From assembly GCA_018369555.1 (NCBI GenBank), contig JAGZCC010000015.1, forward strand, positions 1 to 41,347: 41,347 bases of DNA, read 5' to 3'. The position numbers were made by a program, and so were the translations under genes. The stretch's first letter is position 1; every line of letters begins with the position of its first letter. The notes under the pieces are model-generated. The model saw only the letters and a program-made list of their open reading frames with translations, was not told the DNA's origin and did not search any database. The DNA comes from Thomasclavelia spiroformis. GTDB taxonomy: Bacteria > Bacillota_I > Bacilli_A > Erysipelotrichales > Coprobacillaceae. Below are positions 23,008 to 31,483 of this stretch, piece by piece.

Positions 23008-24050
23008 TTTTCTTTTTCTTTCTTAGCAGCAATACATACTGGTGAAGGAATAGCTAAAGTAATTGCAGTTCTGACTAATTCCTCTTTTTCTTCGTCAAAT
23101 TTAAATAACTCAATTTCATTATCATCTTGTGCTCCAACAACTAAATATTTGGAATTAATAAAATTAAAATCTCTAGGTGTTTTACCTGTATGTACCATAT
23201 ATAATAAAGTAATTTTACCTGTTTCTTGATTAATACGATACAAAGCAATACTATCGTGTCCACGATTTGAAACAAATAAATGTTTACCAGATGCACTTAA
23301 ACGAATTGCACTTGCACTAGAAAAACCATGAAAATGATGAGGTGTAGTGTGTAATACTTGTATTAAATTTAGATATTTATCATTATACTTAAATACCATA
23401 ATATTATTAGATATTTCATTTAGTAAATAAGCAAAGCGACCATCGTTAGAGAAAATCATTTGTCGTGGACCTGAACCTGGAACAACATTTAAATTGTGAT
23501 TTGAATCTTCTTCTAATTTCCCGTCATGATATTTGTACATAATTACTTTATCTGCTCCTAAATCAACTGCATAGACAAATTCTTTATCAGAGCTGATACC
23601 AACATAATGGCAATGTGGGCTAGTTTGTCTTTTGAGTAAATCAGGTCCTAATCCAATATGATGAATTGCTCCAATTTTTTCTTTAATATGTCCATTTTCT
23701 AATAAATACGATGCCGTAGATCCAACTTGATAGTTTGCAGCAAAAAGGTAACGTGAATTATCACTAATACATAAGTGAGTATATGAGCGGCCATTTGATG
23801 CAAAATTATTATTAATAATCAATTCATCTTTATATATTGCAAAACTTCCTAAACCACCACCATCACTAGAACGATTAGCGTTTTTATAAGTAACATATAA
23901 ATTATTATTTTTGATAACCATATATGATGGGTAATCTTTAGTAACTATATGTTGTACAATTGAAAGTTCATCACTAGTTTCATTAAAATGTACAATATAT
24001 ATTCCTTTATTACTATTTTTACCAAAGCTAGATACATAAAAAGTATGCAT
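23004..24050 (-). CDS. Lactonase family beta-propeller (6-phosphogluconolactonase type)
   Basis: A 348-residue protein of the YbhE/Pgl-type lactonase family, seven-bladed propellers that hydrolyse sugar lactones, classically 6-phosphogluconolactone in the pentose phosphate pathway. Repeated blade motifs include SDNSRYLFAANYQVGS near residue 92, SPHCHYVGISSDKEFVYAVDLG near 143 and GSGPRQMIFSNDGRFAYLLNE near 192. Others are SASGKHLFVSNRGHDSI near 255 and GKTPRDFNFI near 285. The His-x-His in PHCHY and the Arg in GPRQM are typical active-site positions. AAAGGGGGAAT precedes the ATG. It leads a two-gene unit with the AIM24 gene. The true lactone is uncertain, since many relatives have unknown substrates. 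Confidence 0.85.
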   Translation of the reverse strand: MHTFYVSSFGKNSNKGIYIVHFNETSDELSIVQHIVTKDYPSYMVIKNNNLYVTYKNANRSSDGGGLGSFAIYKDELIINNNFASNGRSYTHLCISDNSRYLFAANYQVGSTASYLLENGHIKEKIGAIHHIGLGPDLLKRQTSPHCHYVGISSDKEFVYAVDLGADKVIMYKYHDGKLEEDSNHNLNVVPGSGPRQMIFSNDGRFAYLLNEISNNIMVFKYNDKYLNLIQVLHTTPHHFHGFSSASAIRLSASGKHLFVSNRGHDSIALYRINQETGKITLLYMVHTGKTPRDFNFINSKYLVVGAQDDNEIELFKFDEEKEELVRTAITLAIPSPVCIAAKKEKEK

Positions 24051-24258
24051 TCATATTCCCCCTTTTTAATTATTTTAACACAAATATAAATATGATGATA
24101 AATATTTATGTAAAAACTGTTAAAACATCCTCTTAAAATCATATATATTTTAAAGTGGTTAACATTAATTACTATTTATTCACATATTATAATATAGTGT
24201 ATAATTAATATATTTATAAAAAATAGCGATTAAAGATATTTAAACAGTTATTGCAAAC

Positions 24259-24287
24259 TTTACCTTAATCATAAAATGTTATATAAT
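24259..24287 (+). promoter_or_regulatory. Promoter of the Lrp-family/aminotransferase operon
   Basis: TTTACC (24259-24264), 17-base spacer, TATAAT (24282-24287). It ends 29 bases before the first gene. Upstream to 24051 the divergent gap holds no gene. Confidence 0.65.
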
Positions 24288-24316
24288 GAATAAAATAAAT
24301 TGGAGGATATATAGGT

Positions 24317-24808
24317 ATGGATGAAAATTTATTATTATCATTACTGCATAATAATGCACGAATGGAAGTAACTGATTTAGCAATGGCATTAAATGAAAGT
24401 GAAGATAATGTTGCTAAAACAATTGATCAGTTAGAAAAAGATAAAGTTATTTGTGGGTACCATACGATTATTAATTGGGATCGTACAAATAAACACAGTG
24501 TTATGGCATTAATACAAATTAATGTTGCTCCAGAAAGAGAGCATGGCTATGAACGTATTGCTAAAAAAATCTATGCTTTTCCAGAAGTAGATACAATGTA
24601 TTTACTTAGTGGTAGCTTTGAATTTGTAGCAATCGTTAAAGGCCATACAATGCAAGAAACAGCACGTTTTGTAGCATCTAAGTTAGCACCTTTAGATGGC
24701 GTAACAGGAACTGCAACGATGTTTGTGTTGAAACAATATAAAAATAATGGTGTTATTTTTGATGACGATGATAAAGAATCTGTAGAAAGGCTATTGGTGA
24801 CACCATGA
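24317..24808 (+). CDS. alaR: Lrp/AsnC-family regulator (AlaR/YugG-like)
   Basis: A 163-residue DNA-binding regulator. Residues about 1-60 form the AsnC-type winged helix (MEVTDLAMALNESEDNVAKT), and about 70-150 form the RAM/Lrp ligand domain (VMALIQINV, MYLLSGSFEFVAIVKG). The RAM domain binds amino acids and assembles into oligomers. GGAGG (24302-24306) precedes the ATG. Its stop overlaps the aminotransferase start (ATGA). The pair matches the B. subtilis yugG-yugH order, now alaR-alaT, in which the regulator activates the alanine aminotransferase gene. The symbol is assigned by this gene order as much as by sequence. Confidence 0.85.
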   Translation: MDENLLLSLLHNNARMEVTDLAMALNESEDNVAKTIDQLEKDKVICGYHTIINWDRTNKHSVMALIQINVAPEREHGYERIAKKIYAFPEVDTMYLLSGSFEFVAIVKGHTMQETARFVASKLAPLDGVTGTATMFVLKQYKNNGVIFDDDDKESVERLLVTP

Positions 24809-25977
24809 TGGATTTAAATAAAGTTATTAATGATGTTGTTAAGGAAATTCCTCCTAGCGGAATTCGTAAGTTTTTTGATTTAGCTTCTGAAATGGAGAGA
24901 GTTATTTCACTTGGGGTTGGGGAACCTGATTTTGATACTCCTTGGCAAATTAGGGAAGCGGCTATTTATTCAATTGAACAAGGTAAAACTTTTTATACTG
25001 CTAATCGAGGTTTGTCTGAGTTAAGAAAAGAAATATGTCGTTATCAAAAAAGAAAATTTAATTTAAATTATGAATATGATAAAAATTGTATTGTTACAGT
25101 TGGAGGATCTGAAGCTATTGATTTGGCCTTTAGAGCCATTATTAATCCTGGTGATGAGGTTATTTTATTACAACCTAGTTATGTAGCTTATTCACCTGGG
25201 GTTATATTAGCTGGGGGTAAAACAGTTAATATTATTTTAAAAGAGGAAAATCAGTTTAAATTGACACCTGAACTTTTAGAAAATGCTATTACTCCTAAAA
25301 CGAAAGCAATTTTATTGAATTATCCAAGTAATCCTACTGGTGGTTTTATGACAAAGGAAGATTATGAAAAGATTGTTCCAATTATAAAAAAACATGAATT
25401 GATTGTAATAACAGATGAAATATATGCGGAATTATCTTATGAACAAAAGTTTTGTTCAATTGCATCTTTTGATGAAATAAAAGATCAAGTTATTTTAGTA
25501 AGTGGTTTTTCTAAAGCATATGCGATGACTGGATGGCGTTTGGGATATGTTTTAGCAAATGAAGTTATTATTAAAGCCATGAATAAAATACATCAATATG
25601 TAATTATGTCAGCACCAACAGCGGCTCAATATGGGGCAATAGAAGCAATGCGTTATTGTGATGATGAGATAGAAAAAATGCGTAAAGCTTATATGTTAAG
25701 ACGTAATTACATTGTTAAAGCGTTCAATGATATGGGATTGCATACATTTACCCCTCAAGGAGCTTTTTACGTTTTTCCATGTATTAGATCAACTAAAATG
25801 ACTTCGCAGCAATTTTGTGAAGAACTTTTAAAAGATCAATTGGTAGCTTGTGTACCAGGAACTGCTTTTGGACAAGCGGGAGAGGGCTTTATTAGAGTTT
25901 CTTATGCATATTCTATTGAACAAATTAAGGAAGCAACTACAAGAATAAAAAAATTCTTAGATAAATTAGATATATAA
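24805..25977 (+). CDS. alaT: Fold-type I aminotransferase (AlaT/PatA-like)
   Basis: A 390-residue class I/II PLP aminotransferase of the cytoplasm. The PLP lysine is Lys237 in SGFSKAYAMTGWRLGY. Other hallmarks are LGVGEPDFDTP near residue 36, GGSEAIDLAFR (100-110), NYPSNPTGG (172-180), the PLP Asp in ITDEIYAEL (202-210) and the substrate Arg in GFIRVSYA near 367. Two adjacent ATGs occur at 24805 and 24808; 24805 gives the four-base overlap with the regulator. Homologous to the B. subtilis AlaT/PatA group, so pyruvate-glutamate (alanine) transamination is likely, but aspartate or branched-chain substrates are possible. A strong terminator follows. Confidence 0.9.
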   Translation: MMDLNKVINDVVKEIPPSGIRKFFDLASEMERVISLGVGEPDFDTPWQIREAAIYSIEQGKTFYTANRGLSELRKEICRYQKRKFNLNYEYDKNCIVTVGGSEAIDLAFRAIINPGDEVILLQPSYVAYSPGVILAGGKTVNIILKEENQFKLTPELLENAITPKTKAILLNYPSNPTGGFMTKEDYEKIVPIIKKHELIVITDEIYAELSYEQKFCSIASFDEIKDQVILVSGFSKAYAMTGWRLGYVLANEVIIKAMNKIHQYVIMSAPTAAQYGAIEAMRYCDDEIEKMRKAYMLRRNYIVKAFNDMGLHTFTPQGAFYVFPCIRSTKMTSQQFCEELLKDQLVACVPGTAFGQAGEGFIRVSYAYSIEQIKEATTRIKKFLDKLDI

Positions 25978-25986
25978 TGATTTATT

Positions 25987-26014
25987 TGAGGTTATGATGA
26001 TAACCTCATTTTTT
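25987..26014 (+). terminator. Terminator after alaT
   Basis: GAGGTTAT (25988-25995) pairs with ATAACCTC (26000-26007), 4-base loop, then ATTTTTT. Confidence 0.9.
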
Positions 26015-26311
26015 ATTAATTTTTAAAGATAAAGGGTTTAAATCAGGAAATGGATTTTATTGTAAAAATAGATAACTTATTTTATGTGAATGTATGATGA
26101 AATTGGTGAAGTTAAAATGATATATAAATAGTTTGAATGTTCATAATAAATACTTAAATTAAAATTAGAAATGTTTAATAAAGCATAATAACGTAGTGTT
26201 ATTTTATAGAAAATAATAATAAAACCAATTTTTAGGTTTTAGTATTAAAAAGATAAAGTCATAAACTTTTTATATTTACTATAATATAGATGAATATAAG
26301 GAGTGATTAAT
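26015..26311 (+). promoter_or_regulatory. AT-rich gap with probable promoter of the unknown/WYL unit
   Basis: No gene is seen. TATAAT at 26280-26285 is the best -10; the -35 is poor. A weak hairpin AAAACC-N8-GGTTTT occurs at 26221-26240. Confidence 0.45.
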
Positions 26312-26944
26312 ATGAAAGTACAAAGTTATCAAAATATTGTTGATAGAGATATTGTTGATGTAAAACGCTATTTATTAAAAATTAGTGAAGGATACTGGCT
26401 ACAAGATATTCATGATATTATTAATACTAGTTTTGAAATAAAAAGTATTAAAAAGAAGATAAATAAAAAAAAGAATTTACAATTAATTATTTTTAGTAAA
26501 ATAAAAAAATTAATTGATGATAGTATGTGCTTTGATGAAATTGAATATCATTTAGTGTTTATGAATATTTTGTTAGATAAATATTATCAGCCATTATTAG
26601 TATATAAATACAAATTATTAAATTATATTATTGAAAAAGCTGGTTTTTGTATTACAACATATTGTTTGATTAGACACTTAATTAAATATGATGAAAAAGT
26701 CTTAGAATCATTTATCGAAACATTATCGAATCGATTGAATTTAAGTATTGAACGTTATCATTATTTAGCTAGTTATATTTTGTTATTAGAGGGATGTTAT
26801 AAAAAGGCATATTTGCATTTAGAATATGTGACAATGGATGAATATTTAAAATGTTTTATTCCTGAATTGCGTAATTATAGTTTACGATTATATTGGAAGT
26901 ATTGTAATAAAATGGATATGTCTTTGGAGTTTTTGATAGTATAG
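26312..26944 (+). CDS. Unknown helical protein upstream of WYL regulator
   Basis: A 210-residue protein. ATG 26312 is chosen because AAGGAGTGA at 26298-26306 stands before it; an in-frame GTG at 26303 lies inside that site. The sequence is almost wholly alpha-helical in character with many Lys, Ile, Tyr and Leu, a lysine-rich stretch near 45-55, and Cys at several sites. No transmembrane segment, signal peptide or known motif is evident; the last third (RYHYLASYILLLEGCYKKAYLHLEYV) resembles a TPR-like helical pair. It is followed after 10 bases by the WYL regulator and is probably cotranscribed with it. I do not recognise a family. Confidence 0.65.
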   Translation: MKVQSYQNIVDRDIVDVKRYLLKISEGYWLQDIHDIINTSFEIKSIKKKINKKKNLQLIIFSKIKKLIDDSMCFDEIEYHLVFMNILLDKYYQPLLVYKYKLLNYIIEKAGFCITTYCLIRHLIKYDEKVLESFIETLSNRLNLSIERYHYLASYILLLEGCYKKAYLHLEYVTMDEYLKCFIPELRNYSLRLYWKYCNKMDMSLEFLIV

Positions 26945-26954
26945 GAGGATACTA

Positions 26955-27950
26955 ATGGGGAGTAAAATGTATTTTGTATATAAAATTTTAAGTGAGAGTA
27001 AGCAGCCAATTAGTGGGGAAGTAATTTTAAAATATTTGGAGTGCTGTGGTTATAGTATGAATATTAAAACCGTTTATCGCTTGATTGATCGTTTGAATGA
27101 ATTTTATTTTTTATATACAGGTAAGAATTTAATTAAAATGATTAGAGGGGTTGGTTATGTTATTGAAAATGAATTTTTCAATGATGGACAATTACAGTTA
27201 TTAATGGATAGTGTGAATTTTAATGCTAATTTGGATAAAAATTCTGCTAAAGAACTATCTGATAAATTATCATTGTTGAGTAATGTAAGGCAACTAGAAC
27301 GTTTAAATATTGAGGAAAGTAATAATGAATTGAATTATAATTCATTATTAAGTCTTACGACAATTATTAAAGCAATCAATAATCATAAAAATATTGCATT
27401 TAAATATATAAGCTATGATGTTGTAGATAATCGGTTATTAGAAGTTTATCATAAAAATGGAAATCAAAATAATGAAACATACATAGTATCACCATATAAA
27501 TTAATTTTAAATGGAAACAATTATTATTTGATTGGATATTTTAATAAGCGTAAAGATAGTTTGAGTGTTTATCGTGTTGATCGGATGCGTTTTGTAATAA
27601 ATCATAATAGTGAGTATGAAGATATTAGAGATCAATTTGATATGGAAAAAGAATTTGATAAAAATGTAAATATGTATCTTAGTAATGAGAGAATTGATTT
27701 AAAAATTATTTTTGATAAAAAAGTTTTAAAAGAAGTTGTTAATCAATTTGGAAAAGATATTTTTGTATGTAAAAGATTTGATGGAAGACTTGAAGGCTTG
27801 ATTAAAAATGTTGCATTATCTGATGGATTAGTAGGTTGGTTGATGATGTTACAAACTAATGTGGAGGTTATATTACCATTAAGTTTAAAGGAAATTGTTA
27901 AGAAAAGGTTAAGACTTATGTTAAGAATGTATGGACAGAAATTCGAGTGA
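26955..27950 (+). CDS. WYL-domain transcriptional regulator
   Basis: A 331-residue regulator with an N-terminal winged helix (about 1-65; MNIKTVYRLIDRL is the recognition region) and a central WYL domain (about 125-220). The WYL core reads PYKLILNGNNYYLIGYF followed by SVYRVDRM, with Tyr in place of the first Trp. The C-terminal WCX extension runs to the end. WYL regulators respond to nucleic-acid or nucleotide ligands and often control DNA repair, defence or stress genes. GGAGG (26944-26948) precedes the ATG. It is coupled to the unknown gene before it. Its terminator overlaps the stop, so it is separate from the following phosphate operon. Confidence 0.85.
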   Translation: MGSKMYFVYKILSESKQPISGEVILKYLECCGYSMNIKTVYRLIDRLNEFYFLYTGKNLIKMIRGVGYVIENEFFNDGQLQLLMDSVNFNANLDKNSAKELSDKLSLLSNVRQLERLNIEESNNELNYNSLLSLTTIIKAINNHKNIAFKYISYDVVDNRLLEVYHKNGNQNNETYIVSPYKLILNGNNYYLIGYFNKRKDSLSVYRVDRMRFVINHNSEYEDIRDQFDMEKEFDKNVNMYLSNERIDLKIIFDKKVLKEVVNQFGKDIFVCKRFDGRLEGLIKNVALSDGLVGWLMMLQTNVEVILPLSLKEIVKKRLRLMLRMYGQKFE

Positions 27951-27965
27951 ATTTCTGTTTTTTTC
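27935..27965 (+). terminator. Terminator after the WYL gene
   Basis: ACAGAAATTC (27935-27944) pairs perfectly with GAATTTCTGT (27949-27958), 4-base loop, then a T run to 27964. It includes the WYL stop codon. Confidence 0.9.
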
Positions 27966-28004
27966 TTTACATAAAATTAACATAATTAATACAAAATATT
28001 GATA
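27966..28004 (+). promoter_or_regulatory. Putative PhoP-binding box of the pst operon
   Basis: Four hexamers begin at 27966, 27977, 27988 and 27999: TTTACA, TTAACA, AATACA, TTGATA. The spacing is exactly 11 bases each time. This is the layout of the Gram-positive PhoP box (TTAACA-like direct repeats with 5-base gaps). It lies 69 bases before the pstS start and just after the WYL terminator. TTAAAT at 28011-28016 could be the -10. Confidence 0.65.
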
Positions 28005-28073
28005 TATGAATTAAATATTTTTGATTATTATATGTGTGTCTTAAGTTTAATAAAAAGAAAGGGAATTAAGAAA

Positions 28074-28916
28074 ATGAAAAAAGCATTAGGAGTTTTATTA
28101 ACATTAGTATTATGTTTAGGACTTACTGGTTGTGGGAAATCAGATGATTCTTCTGCAGATACATCAAATGGAGATATAAGCGGAAATGTAAGTCTTAATG
28201 GGTCTACATCAATGGAACCTTTTGTAAATGGTTTATCAGAAGCGATTAAAGAAGTTTATCCAAATTTAATTTTAGAGCCACAGTTCGCTGGTTCAGGTGC
28301 TGGAATTGAGGCTGTAACAAATGGTACAGCAGATATTGGTAATTCATCAAGAAGTTTAACAGATGAAGAAAAAACAAATGGTTTGGAAGAAAATATTGTT
28401 GCAATTGATGGGATTGCAGTTATTGTTCATCCGGATAATGATGTTGATGATTTAACTACTGATCAATTAAAGAAAATTTATACCGGTGAAATTACAAATT
28501 GGTCAGAGGTTGGTGGCGTAGATGAGGCCATCGTTGTTGTAGGACGTGAAGCGGGTTCAGGAACTCGAGGTGCATTTGAAGAAATTCTAGAAGTTAAAGA
28601 TGCATGTAAATATGCACAAGAATTAAATGAAACAGGAGCTGTTGTTGCTAAAGTTGGAGAAACTGAGGGAGCTATTGGTTATGTATCATTGGATAATGTT
28701 AAAGATAGCGTAAAGGCTTTAAAGCTTGATGGTGTAGAAGCTAGTGAGGAAACTATTAAAAATGGAAGTTATTCGCTACAAAGACCATTTGTAATGGCTA
28801 CTAAAGGAAAAATTAGTGAACAAAGTAAAACGGTTCAAGCAATCTTTGAATTTATTGATAGTGAAGCAGGACAAAAAGTTATTAAACAAGTTGGATTGGT
28901 AAGTGCTAAAAAATAG
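28074..28916 (+). CDS. pstS: Phosphate-binding lipoprotein PstS
   Basis: Extracellular phosphate-binding protein of the Pst ABC transporter, 280 residues. An upstream GTG/ATG frame begins at 27999, but the ATG at 28074 is the true start because it opens a classic lipoprotein signal peptide (KKALGVLLTLVLCLGLTGC, lipid-modified Cys20) after AAAGGG at 28058-28063. Phosphate-site motifs are GSTSMEPFV near residue 44, NSSRSLTDEE near 88 and GREAGSGTRGAFEE near 160. First gene of pstSCAB-phoU-phoB-phoR, with the likely PhoP box upstream. Confidence 0.93.
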   Translation: MKKALGVLLTLVLCLGLTGCGKSDDSSADTSNGDISGNVSLNGSTSMEPFVNGLSEAIKEVYPNLILEPQFAGSGAGIEAVTNGTADIGNSSRSLTDEEKTNGLEENIVAIDGIAVIVHPDNDVDDLTTDQLKKIYTGEITNWSEVGGVDEAIVVVGREAGSGTRGAFEEILEVKDACKYAQELNETGAVVAKVGETEGAIGYVSLDNVKDSVKALKLDGVEASEETIKNGSYSLQRPFVMATKGKISEQSKTVQAIFEFIDSEAGQKVIKQVGLVSAKK

Positions 28917-28925
28917 GAGTTAATT

Positions 28926-29858
28926 ATGGAAAAAGATATGTTATCTATTATAAGTAATAGGAAAACAAAATCTTTGGTAGAAAAAACAGCCGCGATAATC
29001 TTTCGTGGCTGTGCTATTGTATCTATCATTGCGGTAATTTCTATTACTGGTTATATGATTGTTTCAGGAACACCAGCAATTTTCAAAGAAGGCTTATTAG
29101 AAATCCTTTTTGGAACAGTTTGGGCACCAACAGCGGCTGATCCACAATATGGAATACTTTTAATTATTTTGACATCGATTGTTGGAGTTTTTCTAGCCAT
29201 TTGTATTGGTGTACCAATTGGGCTATTTACAGCAATTAATTTAGCTGAATTAGCTAATCCTAAAGTTAGAAAAGTTGTTAAATCAGCAATTGAATTGTTA
29301 GCTGGAATTCCTTCTGTTGTATATGGATTATTAGGTATTTTACTAGTTTGTCCAGTAATGTATGATTTAGAAAGAATAATTTTTGCAGGTTCAAAGACAC
29401 ATCAATTTACTGGTGGAGCAAATTTAATTTCAGCGATCATTGTTTTAGCAATTATGATTTTACCAACTTTAATAAATATAACAGAAACAGCTTTAAATGC
29501 TGTACCTGATGATTATCGTAAAAGTTCATTAGCGCTAGGAGCTAGTAAAATGCAAACTATTTTTAAAGTTGTTTTGCCTAGTGCTAAATCAGGAATTGTT
29601 TCAGCAATTGTTCTTGGTGTAGGTAGAGCGATTGGTGAAGCTATGGCAATTTTATTAGTAGCTGGGAATTCTGTAAATATACCTTTACCATTTAACTCTG
29701 TACGTTTTTTAACTACAGGAATTGTCTCAGAAATGGGGTATGCATCTGGAACTCATCGAGAAGTACTTTTTACAATTGGTTTAGTACTGTTTATTTTTAT
29801 CATAATAATTAATTTAGTTCTAACATTCATTATCAAGAAAGGAGATCAGCATGAATAA
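28926..29858 (+). CDS. pstC: Phosphate ABC transporter permease PstC
   Basis: A 310-residue inner-membrane subunit with six predicted transmembrane segments, pairing with PstA to form the phosphate channel. Typical sites are ELLAGIPSVVYGLLG near residue 125 and the EAA-loop region ALGASKMQTIFKVVLPSAKSG near 202, which contacts PstB. GRAIGEAMAI follows at about 236. TAGGAG lies upstream of the ATG. The gap after pstS is nine bases and its end overlaps pstA by eight. It is the expected length. Confidence 0.93.
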   Translation: MEKDMLSIISNRKTKSLVEKTAAIIFRGCAIVSIIAVISITGYMIVSGTPAIFKEGLLEILFGTVWAPTAADPQYGILLIILTSIVGVFLAICIGVPIGLFTAINLAELANPKVRKVVKSAIELLAGIPSVVYGLLGILLVCPVMYDLERIIFAGSKTHQFTGGANLISAIIVLAIMILPTLINITETALNAVPDDYRKSSLALGASKMQTIFKVVLPSAKSGIVSAIVLGVGRAIGEAMAILLVAGNSVNIPLPFNSVRFLTTGIVSEMGYASGTHREVLFTIGLVLFIFIIIINLVLTFIIKKGDQHE

Positions 29859-30717
29859 TCTTAGTATTTTTGATAAAAAAAATCGAGTTAGTGATAAAGT
29901 TTTAAATTTTTTTATTCAAGCTTCTAGTGCTTTATCGGTGCTGATTTTAGTTATTTGTATCGGGTATATATTATACCGCGGGATACCGCATTTTGATTTT
30001 TCTTATCTAGTTAATACAACAAGTATTTTAAAAGGTACAGTTGGGATTTTACCAAATATCATTAATACTTTATATATTATTGTTGTTACATTATTAGTTG
30101 CTTGTCCAATTGGAATTGGTGGGGCTATCTATCTAAATGAATATGCTAAAAATAAAAAATTTGTTAGTATTATTTCTTTTACTACTGAAGTTTTGGCTGG
30201 AATTCCTTCAATTATATATGGGTTATTTGGAATGTTATTTTTTGGAAATTTATTAAAATTAAAATTTTCAATTTTAACTGGTTCTTTTACTCTAGCAATT
30301 ATGATTTTACCAATTATTTGCAGAAATACTCAAGTAGCTTTAGAGGGGGTACCAAAGAGTTATCGGGAAGCTGCTCTAGGAATTGGGGCGACTAAATGGT
30401 ATATGATTAGAACTGTTTTATTACCAAGTGCTATGCCAGGAATTTTAACCGGTGTAATTTTAGGAATGGGACGTATTGTTGCTGAATCAGCAGCATTGTT
30501 ATTTACAGCTGGTTCAGTAAGTGTTTTACCAACAAATGTTTTTTCTCATTTATTTAGCTCAGGTGCAACACTTACAATTCAATTATATTTAGAAATGGCT
30601 AAAGCTAATTATGAAACGGCTTTTGTAATTGCTCTTGTATTGATTGTTATAGTGTTATTATTGAATTTTTTAGCAAAATTAATTTCAAATAAATTTGACG
30701 TAAATAAGGTGAAGTAG
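29851..30717 (+). CDS. pstA: Phosphate ABC transporter permease PstA
   Basis: A 288-residue membrane subunit with about six transmembrane segments. Landmarks are TTEVLAGIPSIIYGLFG near residue 110, ALGIGATKWYMIRTVLLPSAM near 175 (EAA loop) and GRIVAESAALLFTAG near 208. AAAGGAG precedes the ATG within the end of pstC, so translation is coupled by the eight-base overlap. PstB starts two bases after the stop. Confidence 0.93.
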   Translation: MNNLSIFDKKNRVSDKVLNFFIQASSALSVLILVICIGYILYRGIPHFDFSYLVNTTSILKGTVGILPNIINTLYIIVVTLLVACPIGIGGAIYLNEYAKNKKFVSIISFTTEVLAGIPSIIYGLFGMLFFGNLLKLKFSILTGSFTLAIMILPIICRNTQVALEGVPKSYREAALGIGATKWYMIRTVLLPSAMPGILTGVILGMGRIVAESAALLFTAGSVSVLPTNVFSHLFSSGATLTIQLYLEMAKANYETAFVIALVLIVIVLLLNFLAKLISNKFDVNKVK

Positions 30718-30718
30718 A

Positions 30719-31474
30719 ATGGAAAATAAGATTGAAGCAAAAAATTTAGATTTGTATTATGGTGAAAAACATGCATTAAAAAATGTAAATTTAAATATTA
30801 AAACAAATAAAATAACAGCGTTTATCGGTCCTTCTGGATGTGGAAAATCAACTTTTTTAAAAACATTAAATCGTATGAATGATTATGTTAATGGAATAAA
30901 AATTACAGGCGATGTAAAACTTGATGGCGAAGATATTTATGACAATCGGGTTGATACTACTGTATTAAGAAAAAAAGTAGGAATGGTATTTCAACAACCA
31001 AATCCTTTTCCAATGAGTATTTATGATAATGTTGCTTATGGACCTAGAATTCATGGGATTAAAAATAAAAAAGAATTAGATAAAATTGTTAAAGAATCAC
31101 TAGAAGCAGCTGCTTTATATGAAGAAGTAAAAGATCGTTTAAATACAAGTGCTTTAGGCTTATCTGGAGGACAACAGCAACGTTTATGTATTGCAAGAGC
31201 ATTAGCAGTGCAACCTGAGGTTATTTTATTAGATGAACCAACTAGTGCATTGGATCCAATTTCAACTTTAAAAATTGAAGAATTACTATTACAACTAAAA
31301 AAGAAATATACTATTGCAATTGTTACACACAATATGCAACAAGCTAGTCGTATTGCAGATTATACAGCATTTTTCTTGGTTGGAGAAATGGTTGAATATG
31401 GAGAAACTAAAGATGTATTTTCAATGCCTAAAGATAAACGTACAGAAGATTATATTACAGGAAGATTTGGATAG
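30719..31474 (+). CDS. pstB: Phosphate ABC transporter ATPase PstB
   Basis: A 251-residue ATPase that powers phosphate import. Walker A GPSGCGKST is at 37-45, the Q-loop in FQQPNPFPMS near 91, the signature LSGGQQQR at 148-155, Walker B in VILLDEPTSALDP (168-180), and the H-loop His204. The FQQPNPFP sequence is specific to PstB. The gap to pstA is one base. GGTGAAG just upstream of the ATG serves as ribosome binding site. Confidence 0.96.
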   Translation: MENKIEAKNLDLYYGEKHALKNVNLNIKTNKITAFIGPSGCGKSTFLKTLNRMNDYVNGIKITGDVKLDGEDIYDNRVDTTVLRKKVGMVFQQPNPFPMSIYDNVAYGPRIHGIKNKKELDKIVKESLEAAALYEEVKDRLNTSALGLSGGQQQRLCIARALAVQPEVILLDEPTSALDPISTLKIEELLLQLKKKYTIAIVTHNMQQASRIADYTAFFLVGEMVEYGETKDVFSMPKDKRTEDYITGRFG

Positions 31475-31483
31475 GAGAGTAAA

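Noticed and set aside
23945..24142. - strand frame overlapping the lactonase start
   Set aside because: Out of frame with the lactonase, which has a strong ribosome binding site and a full-length fit.
28835..29029. - strand frame across the pstS/pstC junction
   Set aside because: Antisense to two well-supported genes with no start signal.
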